Positions 6,213 through 11,968 of a stretch of 15,648 nt of DNA are shown in pieces (position 1 is the stretch's first letter; each line of letters begins with the position of its first letter). The stretch is taken from positions 1 through 15,648 of the forward strand of contig DAOUQA010000023.1 of assembly GCA_030625905.1 (NCBI GenBank). The letters are read 5' to 3'. The stretch comes from Kiritimatiellales bacterium. GTDB lineage: Bacteria; Verrucomicrobiota; Kiritimatiellia; Kiritimatiellales; Pontiellaceae. Below the pieces are notes generated by a model, which worked only from the letters and a program-made list of their open reading frames with translations, ran no database searches and was not told the origin of the DNA. The position numbers and the translations under genes were made by a program.

Positions 6213-7730
6213 ATGGATGCTTCCAGTTTAAACCAGTTGTTTCTCGCATTTATTATGCTGATTCCCATTGTCCTGGTCGCCCGGGCCGTGGTTGCCGGCA
6301 CAAAGTACTCGCCAATTCTAATTATTGTTGTGTTTGGTCTGCTTATGGGCTTTTTGCTCGAACGAAGCGGCGTCGCTGCGGCGGGTCTTCCCGATCTTGT
6401 GATTATAGACCTAATGAGCAAGGAGACGGTTATTGTCTTGATTGTGGCATTTTTTGTCGGCGGCCAAGAGCTTAATAAAATCATCACGAAGAAACGCCTG
6501 GAGATCGAAGATCTGGTGATTCCATCCCAGGAAGAGGTCATTCTCGGCACCAAGCGGACTCAATTATTCTTTATCATTCGCTCGTTTTTTATTCTTCTGG
6601 CCATTCAGGGAGCCTACGCCCTGATTATGGGCAAAACCGGCGAAGGCTCCATGGCCAAATCCTATCCGATCTTGACCTATCTGGGCTTTATGGGAGCCAT
6701 CATCATTATCGATTCCCGGGCAACGATCCGGAACAAGCACCTCTATTTGATCAAAGGGCTCGCGGAAATGGCCGCTATTCTGGCTCTGCTCATTGCCTCT
6801 TTCTTCGTTTCCAAATGGGTCAAGCCGTTCATTCCACTACCCCAGATTTTCTTTGCGATGCTTTTATCCGCCACGCTGGGATCTCTTCTGAAGAATTGGC
6901 GCTTCGGCCCAACGATGCGCTCCCTTCTTTTTGCCGGGATTCCCGTTGTTCTCGCCGCGAACTTTCTGATCGGCGGCTCCCGCATGCTTCAGGCCTTTTC
7001 CATCGGCGGGATGTCCAAAGTGATTGGCTACGGTTTCTTCGGTCAACTCTTATGGATGTTTGGCGGATTGCTTCTTTTAATCAAATTCGGCAAAGCCAAC
7101 CATGTAAGAAACTTGGCTCCGGGTATGGCTGGGTCCCTTTCGCACTCCGGGCTCACCGGTGCCTGTACCGCCGAGGATCTGGGACCCGAGGCCGCGGCCC
7201 GGGCACCGATCATGATCAACGTCCCGTTTTTCGGCCATCTGTTCGTGTTCACCATCCTTGCCTATAGCGCGGCCCGGGGCTCTCTTGTGGTGCTTCCCGC
7301 TGCGGCAGTGGCGCTGCTGGGGGCTGCCCTTACCGTTCTTTCACTGCGGAAGCTCCGCAAGGCGGAAGGCCGGGAGGTTGCCGAAGTGAACGGGCTCATG
7401 CTCTTTTGCTTCGGCTGGCAGCTGACTGCGGTATTCGGTAGCTTTATTCTCCAGCACTTTGGCGGGGTTCCCATCAACAACGCCGCGATGGGCGCCTCTT
7501 CGGCCATTTCCCACTTCGGGCTTTTCGCCGCCGTTCAGGGCGGCATGTTCGGATCGGAAGCCGCAGGGCTTATTCCCTTTATCTTTGCCATGCCGTTCCT
7601 TGTTCATCCCCTGGTTTTTGGAATGTTCGGGCGCGCGATGAAGAAAGACGGAACCATGCCCGTGAAACCCGTCTACCTGTTGACCGCGATCGGGTTTGCG
7701 GGCTCTCTGTGGTTTCTGTTCGTCCTTTAG
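6213..7730 (+). CDS. Polytopic inner-membrane protein, possible transporter
   Basis: The 505 residues are dominated by hydrophobic segments, roughly 11-13 by eye, with short loops. I chose ATG 6213 because GAGGG lies seven bases upstream; a GTG at 6186 would add nine residues but has no such site. The N-terminal half contains SPILIIVVFGLLMGFLLE, then KETVIVLIVAFFVGGQEL and a charged cytoplasmic stretch (KKRLEIEDLVIPSQEE). The second half has glycine/serine-rich loops (PGMAGSLSHSGLTGACTAEDLG; NNAAMGASSAISHFG) between membrane spans, as in secondary carriers whose re-entrant loops bind substrate. The layout recalls GltS/2HCT-like sodium symporters, but I see no clear family motif. It is monocistronic, convergent with the next gene, and has its own promoter with paired operator-like sites. 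Substrate unknown. Confidence 0.85.
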   Translation: MDASSLNQLFLAFIMLIPIVLVARAVVAGTKYSPILIIVVFGLLMGFLLERSGVAAAGLPDLVIIDLMSKETVIVLIVAFFVGGQELNKIITKKRLEIEDLVIPSQEEVILGTKRTQLFFIIRSFFILLAIQGAYALIMGKTGEGSMAKSYPILTYLGFMGAIIIIDSRATIRNKHLYLIKGLAEMAAILALLIASFFVSKWVKPFIPLPQIFFAMLLSATLGSLLKNWRFGPTMRSLLFAGIPVVLAANFLIGGSRMLQAFSIGGMSKVIGYGFFGQLLWMFGGLLLLIKFGKANHVRNLAPGMAGSLSHSGLTGACTAEDLGPEAAARAPIMINVPFFGHLFVFTILAYSAARGSLVVLPAAAVALLGAALTVLSLRKLRKAEGREVAEVNGLMLFCFGWQLTAVFGSFILQHFGGVPINNAAMGASSAISHFGLFAAVQGGMFGSEAAGLIPFIFAMPFLVHPLVFGMFGRAMKKDGTMPVKPVYLLTAIGFAGSLWFLFVL

Positions 7731-7749
7731 CCTTTTTAGTCGAAGGCCG

Positions 7750-7852
7750 GAAAGTCAAAGGTCGAAAGTCGTCTATGCAGACCTTTGACTTTCAGACCTT
7801 TGACCTTTGACCTTTGACCTCTGACGGCTGACGGCTGATTTATAAATCAGCC
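7750..7852. repeat. Heptamer repeat tract with hairpin and 20-bp palindrome
   Basis: Three exact copies of TTTGACC (7799-7819) continue into TCTGACG, GCTGACG and GCTGATT. Before them, a 14-base arm (7750-7763, GAAAGTCAAAGGTC) pairs perfectly with 7780-7793. After them, GGCTGATTTATAAATCAGCC (7833-7852) is a perfect palindrome that contains the stop codon of the minus-strand gene. The tract lies between two convergent genes and could end transcription on both strands, though no long T-run is present. Confidence 0.8.
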
Positions 7853-8295
7853 AGCACCTGCGGGGCGGATGATAGACCCAGTTCTTTCAGAATGCCCTGT
7901 GTTACTTCGTCGATCCGCCCCTCGCCGGTATAGCCGTTTTCAAGCAGAAACCCGGCGAAACGGCGGCACACCTCAACGAACCGGGCCGGTTCCGCAACGA
8001 GCTGCTTCAGGTTGTCGGGCTTGAAAAGGAGCGTGAAAAAGCCCTGCGCATTCACATCGCCGATCAGAGTGAACCCGTTTTCCGTCTCAGGGTGCAAGTT
8101 GTAGTGCATCGTTCGTTCGCCGTGGATCAGTGCCGGAGCGACGGCCAGCATCAGATGGTCCTCGTCAAACGACGCCTTGAACAGAAAGCCGGATTTTTCA
8201 GTCACAATCCAGGGGTCGTTCAGCGCGCGAATCCATTCTTTAGCGGCGGACGCATCGCCGGTCTTCCCATTAAGAGTCACTCTGCGGATTTCCAT
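7840..8295 (-). CDS. Conserved-looking protein of unknown function, ~151 aa
   Basis: A small soluble protein without signal peptide or membrane segment. It opens MEIRRVTLNGKTGDA and has an alternating hydrophobic pattern (GFLFKASFDEDHLMLAVAP, GFTLIGDVNAQGFFTLLFKP) suggestive of a beta-sheet domain. A helical C-terminal part follows (FVEVCRRFAGFLLENGY, VTQGILKELG). The start is uncertain. ATG 8295 has no good ribosome binding site. A TTG at 8352, with GGGGGG only three bases upstream, would add 19 residues that also look codable (LEFRYSSG). I do not recognise a family. It is transcribed convergently with the membrane protein and divergently from the GxGYxYP gene, so it appears monocistronic. 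Its stop codon sits inside a 20-bp palindrome. Confidence 0.65.
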   Translation of the reverse strand: MEIRRVTLNGKTGDASAAKEWIRALNDPWIVTEKSGFLFKASFDEDHLMLAVAPALIHGERTMHYNLHPETENGFTLIGDVNAQGFFTLLFKPDNLKQLVAEPARFVEVCRRFAGFLLENGYTGEGRIDEVTQGILKELGLSSAPQVLADL

Positions 8296-8377
8296 GCCGG
8301 AAGAGTAGCGAAATTCCAGACGTTGGAAAGCCAGCAGTGGCGTTGATTCCAATTTCCCCCCTTTTTCTATTAATACG

Positions 8378-8401
8378 TGACCCCTTCTATGACCCCTGCT
8401 A
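8378..8401. repeat. 12-bp tandem repeat TGACCCCTKCTA
   Basis: TGACCCCTTCTA (8378-8389) is followed directly by TGACCCCTGCTA (8390-8401), then by related TTCTA units. It lies in the 244-bp gap between divergent genes (8296-8539), where I could not assign a convincing promoter to either side. Read on the other strand it contains AGGGGTCA, also present at 5731-5738 just before the transposase-like remnant. Confidence 0.6.
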
Positions 8402-8539
8402 TTCTATTCTACTTCTATGGCGGTTCGTGGATGCCAAGGAAGATTCTGACCAAAAAGGCTATGCGATGCTTCGCTACCCATGCTTGAATCAACAGATTCC
8501 ACATACCTTGTGGGGGATAAAAATGAATGGGAGGAATAT

Positions 8540-10513
8540 ATGAAATCCAGATCAGGAACAGTAAAATTGCTTGCCGTGCTTTTATGTAGCCTGCCCATTG
8601 GCGGTCGTGCAGTGGAGGATGCCAAAGGGAGCATTCCGCCAAAGAGCGTTGTGGTGTTTGATGTTTGGAACTATTTTGAGGAGGCCAACATCACGAACAC
8701 CCCGCACCGGGCGGACATTATCTATATGCTCACTTCGTTGCAGGGAATCGTTAACCGAGAGGAGCCCCGGCTTTATCTGTTAACCGCTCTTGCATTGTTC
8801 GATCTGGAATCGAAGTACATTTCTGATCCGGATCGGGCAAAGCGATCCGTCACGGAAATGGATGCGGTGTGGTTGGAGTATTTAAAGGAAAAGGGATGGA
8901 TCGATCCGGCCTCCATCGTGCAATCCGACACGCTGGCGGAGGTAGTGGAGCATTTCAGGGGCGAGATCAAAGGCTTGGTGAAATGGGATGTGTCTGTGGG
9001 AGCCACCATTAATGCCGCCTTCATGGCGGCAGGGGCGGAGGATCTGCTTCCCGTCTCCAATACGTTGGCGGACGGTAGGCTGCTGGCCTGGTTCGAGAAG
9101 GAGTTTCCTAATCTAAAGGTGAAGTTGGATATGTCCGGGGTATTCTCGGGCGGATCGAAGAAGATTTCGCTGGACGGAATTACGTTTTCTAGTTGCGGTT
9201 CGGCCAAAAACGATGTCTATCGATTTTCCATCGAACGGTTCATGAAGCGCAGGACGCTGAATCCTAGCTGGATATGGTACAATTGCGATGCCTCGGTTTG
9301 GACGATGGAGGGCGGGTGGCCGTCGGCCGTTTATGGACGGGATCTGTACGAGCGTTTGGGGGATCAGGCGAGTTTCCAACACAACGGGTTGTACAATGCC
9401 GATTTTTGGATCAGCAAGCGTGGAATATTTCTGGACTTGTATCCTTGGACAGACTCGGCACCGTCCGATGATCCAGGCCAACGGGTGGGCGAAGATTTCA
9501 AGACGTGGAATGATATTCTGGAGTGGTCATACGAACAGCGGGATGGAAAATTTGGGGTCGTGGGCGGATTTATCCCTTGGTGGATCAAATATACCAAGGC
9601 GCAGGGTAATCCGCATGATGCCGTACCCGGCGAGCATCAATTCATCCGGTTAATCACCTCGTACAATATGGCCAATGATGCCGATGCCGCATTTGGCATT
9701 GCCAACGCCTCGTTTTTCCAGCATATGCCGAAGATCCCGCAAGAGGAATGCCAATGGACGTATCCAGCGAGCCTGGCGCTGGAGCCGGAGACGACCTACA
9801 TCGCCTTTTTGATGATGGATTATGATGGGTCGGCTTGGCTGAATCAGGCGGCGATTTCAATTTATCGGGATGCGGAACGAGGTAGAATCCCCCTGAACTG
9901 GTGCATCAATCCCGTTTTGAACGAGCGGGTTCCCCACGCCTTCCGGTATATGGTGGAAAACCGTACCGAGCTGGACTTTTTTGGTATTGAAAGCGATGGC
10001 GCAGGCTACATTTCCCCATACTACCTCCAGCAGGGAGTGCGGGCGGGGCGCATACAAACCAGCGGCATAAAGGCCTACGAAGATTTTGCGAAGACCCTCC
10101 GGAAGCGGTTTGGTTATCAATACGCGGCCTTCTACATCACATCCTCGTCGGAAGCCCCCTGGCTGGAAATGTGCGCGCGCCTCAATCCGGCGGGTTTCGG
10201 TGTCGCTGAAGCTTCTCCCCCGCCGTCCGTGGGCGAAACCCCTGTCATTAAGCTCAAATACTATGGGCCTGGTAATATTTCCGATGGAACGTTTGCACAG
10301 GCTCTGGACGAGGTTTATTCAAGGAATTTGAAAGGGAATAGGGAGATTCATTTCGAACCTTGGCGCTGTATTCTCGTGAACCCGACCCAGATTGCAACGG
10401 TCGTGGGGGAGATGGAGAAAAAGTATCCCGCTGCCAAGGTGAAGATCGTGGATTGGCCGAACCTGCTTCAATTGAAAAAACAATATCTAAACCTTCAGGG
10501 AAGGGGGAAATAA
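8540..10513 (+). CDS. Secreted GxGYxYP-family protein, putative glycoside hydrolase
   Basis: The 657-residue protein begins with a signal peptide (MKSRSGTVKLLAVLLCSLPIGGRA). ATG 8540 is preceded by GGGAGG five bases upstream, so an upstream ATG at 8480 is rejected. After the signal, DVWNYF and LTSLQGIVNREEPRLYLL match the N-terminal part of GxGYxYP proteins (Pfam GxGYxYP_N). The C-terminal part carries FLMMDYDGSAWL (about 424-434), where the family usually has a Y-x-SDGDN-x-W segment. The name-giving motif appears as GAGYISP (487-493), with serine in place of the second tyrosine. The family is described only as a putative glycoside hydrolase; it is common in polysaccharide-degrading PVC and Bacteroidetes genomes. 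No sulfatase, TonB or carbohydrate-transport gene lies nearby, so the substrate cannot be guessed. Family membership is likely; enzymatic activity is unproven. Confidence 0.85.
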   Translation: MKSRSGTVKLLAVLLCSLPIGGRAVEDAKGSIPPKSVVVFDVWNYFEEANITNTPHRADIIYMLTSLQGIVNREEPRLYLLTALALFDLESKYISDPDRAKRSVTEMDAVWLEYLKEKGWIDPASIVQSDTLAEVVEHFRGEIKGLVKWDVSVGATINAAFMAAGAEDLLPVSNTLADGRLLAWFEKEFPNLKVKLDMSGVFSGGSKKISLDGITFSSCGSAKNDVYRFSIERFMKRRTLNPSWIWYNCDASVWTMEGGWPSAVYGRDLYERLGDQASFQHNGLYNADFWISKRGIFLDLYPWTDSAPSDDPGQRVGEDFKTWNDILEWSYEQRDGKFGVVGGFIPWWIKYTKAQGNPHDAVPGEHQFIRLITSYNMANDADAAFGIANASFFQHMPKIPQEECQWTYPASLALEPETTYIAFLMMDYDGSAWLNQAAISIYRDAERGRIPLNWCINPVLNERVPHAFRYMVENRTELDFFGIESDGAGYISPYYLQQGVRAGRIQTSGIKAYEDFAKTLRKRFGYQYAAFYITSSSEAPWLEMCARLNPAGFGVAEASPPPSVGETPVIKLKYYGPGNISDGTFAQALDEVYSRNLKGNREIHFEPWRCILVNPTQIATVVGEMEKKYPAAKVKIVDWPNLLQLKKQYLNLQGRGK

Positions 10514-10584
10514 TGACCCCCAAACAGTCTCGGAAAAGGGAAAAGAGAAAAGGGGCAGCAATGAAGTGCAATGGCAACCCATAG
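10513..10584 (+). CDS. Possible tiny overlapping ORF, 23 aa
   Basis: An ATG overlaps the stop of the GxGYxYP gene (TAATG), and GGGGG lies five bases upstream within the end of that gene. The peptide would be very basic (MTPKQSRKREKRKG...) and ends at a TAG at 10584. The overlap and ribosome binding site permit coupled translation. The low complexity and purine-rich DNA make chance equally likely. Confidence 0.2.
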   Translation: MTPKQSRKREKRKGAAMKCNGNP

Positions 10585-10606
10585 GATCGTAGATTTCCTT
10601 TTTCCA

Positions 10607-10634
10607 TTGATTTGGCCATTGCCGCCAGTACAAT
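10607..10634 (+). promoter_or_regulatory. tsaC promoter, predicted leaderless transcript
   Basis: TTGATT (4 of 6 to -35) and TACAAT (5 of 6 to -10) are 16 bases apart. The -10 element ends six bases before the tsaC ATG, so transcription would begin at or next to the A of the start codon. There is no ribosome binding site before this ATG, consistent with leaderless translation. Confidence 0.55.
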
Positions 10635-10640
10635 CCCCGC

Positions 10641-11273
10641 ATGGTTGAAACCCTTTCCATCGATATCGCGAACCCACAGCCGGAGCGGCTGGAGCGGGCG
10701 CGAAAAACACTGGCCGAAGGCGGGCTGGTGATTGTCCCGACGGAAACGGTCTATGGCATTGCCTGCGACCCCACCGTGCCGGGTGCTCTGGAAAAGCTCG
10801 TTGCCGCCAAGGGGCGCGATGGCAGCAAGCCGATCGCCCGGCTCGCCGCCCGTGCGGAGCAGGTTTCCGCAATGGCCACGGGTTGGAACGAAGGCTTGCA
10901 GTCGCTCGCCGCCCGCTATTGGCCAGGGCCGCTCACCATCGTGCTCGAAACCACCGCAGGCTGGACAGGCTACCGCGTACCCGACCATGCCGTGGCGCTT
11001 GCACTGGCCAAAATCTGCGGGTGCACGCTGGCGCTGACGAGTGCCAACCTGAGCGGCAAGCCGGACGCCAGAACCGCGCAGGAAGCCATGGCCTCGGTCG
11101 AAGCCGACCTTGCGCTCGACAGCGGCCCGGCGGCCGAAGATGCCGTTCCCAGCACCGTCGTGAAGGTGGCTGGCGAACAAATCGAATGCCTGCGGGAAGG
11201 GAAAATTCCATTCGACGAAGTGCAGGCGACATTCGTCGCTGCACTTCCGGAAGCTCTAAATTCCAATCCCTAA
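10641..11273 (+). CDS. tsaC: L-threonylcarbamoyladenylate synthase (TsaC/Sua5/YwlC)
   Basis: Makes threonylcarbamoyl-AMP from threonine, bicarbonate and ATP, the first step of t6A modification at position 37 of ANN-decoding tRNAs. The 210 residues form a single YrdC-like domain without the extra C-terminal Sua5 domain. Motifs in order are GGLVIVPTETVYGIACD (27-43), AKGRDGSKPIA (55-65, the KxR nucleotide-binding stretch), YWPGPLTIVL (about 93-102), RVPDHAVAL (about 111-119), LTSANLSGKPD (about 131-141) and PSTVVKV near residue 170. The start has no ribosome binding site and lies just behind a predicted -10 element. It heads the run tsaC, ywlE, rpiB-glyA, the same order as ywlC, ywlE, ywlF, glyA in Bacillus. 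Gaps of about 90 and 140 bases with hairpins separate the genes, so they may not share one transcript. Confidence 0.95.
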   Translation: MVETLSIDIANPQPERLERARKTLAEGGLVIVPTETVYGIACDPTVPGALEKLVAAKGRDGSKPIARLAARAEQVSAMATGWNEGLQSLAARYWPGPLTIVLETTAGWTGYRVPDHAVALALAKICGCTLALTSANLSGKPDARTAQEAMASVEADLALDSGPAAEDAVPSTVVKVAGEQIECLREGKIPFDEVQATFVAALPEALNSNP

Positions 11274-11327
11274 ATCCGAAACAAGCAGCAATTATTCAAT
11301 GGATTGGAATTTATTTAGGATTTAGAG
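11254..11327. repeat. Inverted repeat across the tsaC stop codon
   Basis: AAATTCCAATCC (11258-11269) pairs perfectly with GGATTGGAATTT (11301-11312). CTCTAAAT (11254-11261) also matches ATTTAGAG (11320-11327), and CTAAATCC (11270-11277) matches GGATTTAG (11318-11325). The overlapping units allow alternative stems. The tract covers the end of tsaC and most of the gap before ywlE and may act as a terminator or mRNA stabiliser. Confidence 0.7.
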
Positions 11328-11363
11328 TTTAGTTGCTTAGAAATTGATAAAATCGGAGATTTT

Positions 11364-11828
11364 ATGAAGACGGTTCTCTTTGTCTGCACGGGGAATACCT
11401 GCCGTAGCCCGATGGCGGAGGCGCTTTTCCGGCACCGGATCGGTGACGAAATGCAGTGGGAAGCCTGCTCGGCGGGCACTTTTGCAGGAGCAGGCTTCCC
11501 CGCCAGCTCCAATGCCGTCGAAGCAATGCGCGAACTCGGAATCAATATCGACGGGCATCGTAGCCAGCCTATCACTGCGGAACTTGTACAGCAGGCCGAT
11601 TTGATCGTCACCATGACGGCGGGGCATCGCTTCGAACTCCTCCAGAACTTCCCGAAGGTTGGAAACAGAGTTTTCTTGATTAAGTCGTTCGGAACGTCAA
11701 AAGTGCCTGCCGATATTCCCGATCCATTCGGTGGATCGCTCAATATCTACAAGAAAACACGGGATGAGATCGATCAGGCCCTCTCGGACCTGATTCTTTT
11801 TATTCACGATGCCGCAGGCAAAGGCTGA
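11364..11828 (+). CDS. ywlE: Low-molecular-weight phosphatase, YwlE-type protein-arginine phosphatase
   Basis: A 154-residue cytoplasmic enzyme of the LMW-PTP fold. The P-loop VCTGNTCRSPMAEAL places the nucleophile Cys8 and Arg14 in the CX5R motif. The general-acid loop is IPDPFGGSLNIYKKTRDEI near residues 116-134. Classical LMW tyrosine phosphatases have Ile or Leu after the loop's GN. This protein has Thr12, as in Bacillus subtilis YwlE (Thr11), where it determines phospho-arginine selectivity. The GGS-x-x-IYKKTRDE tail of the acid loop also follows YwlE. ATG 11364 has GGAG five bases upstream. Its place between tsaC and rpiB repeats the Bacillus order. No kinase gene (mcsB) is visible here, so arginine specificity is inferred from sequence; a tyrosine phosphatase role remains possible. 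Confidence 0.9.
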   Translation: MKTVLFVCTGNTCRSPMAEALFRHRIGDEMQWEACSAGTFAGAGFPASSNAVEAMRELGINIDGHRSQPITAELVQQADLIVTMTAGHRFELLQNFPKVGNRVFLIKSFGTSKVPADIPDPFGGSLNIYKKTRDEIDQALSDLILFIHDAAGKG

Positions 11829-11848
11829 CGCTTTGCGCGGCGTTATCA

Positions 11849-11928
11849 GTTAATCGTTATTGGTTATTGGTGTAATGCATTGCCCGGCAGGCAACTTCCC
11901 CGATAACCCGTAACAAATAACCATTAAC
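11849..11928. repeat. Inverted repeat of GTTATT-like units before rpiB-glyA
   Basis: GTTAATCGTTATTGGTTA (11849-11866) pairs at 16 of 18 positions with TAACAAATAACCATTAAC (11911-11928). The arms are made of degenerate GGTTATT units. It is the same kind of tract as those at 3375-3480, 7750-7852 and 11254-11327, but with a different unit. Confidence 0.65.
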
Positions 11929-11929
11929 C

Positions 11930-11952
11930 GGAAGCTGCGAAATGTAGCTTCC
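11930..11952 (+). promoter_or_regulatory. Hairpin abutting the rpiB-glyA ribosome binding site
   Basis: GGAAGCT (11930-11936) pairs perfectly with AGCTTCC (11946-11952) around a nine-base loop. The ribosome binding site (AGAGGA, about 11955-11960) starts three bases after the stem. It could affect translation initiation; no glycine-riboswitch features are seen. Confidence 0.45.
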
Positions 11953-11968
11953 CAAGAGGAACGACTTA

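Noticed and set aside
7799..7833. CRISPR-like array
   Set aside because: Units are seven bases, directly adjacent and degenerate, with no spacers and no cas genes nearby.
8480..8539. Upstream ATG start for the GxGYxYP protein
   Set aside because: The 20 extra residues precede a good signal peptide, and ATG 8540 has an ideal ribosome binding site while 8480 has none.
10254..11180. 308-codon minus-strand frame
   Set aside because: It is antisense to the end of the GxGYxYP gene and most of tsaC and shows no motifs.
11829..11968. Glycine riboswitch before the glyA-containing gene
   Set aside because: The 140-base gap holds only a degenerate inverted repeat and a simple hairpin, too little for a glycine aptamer.
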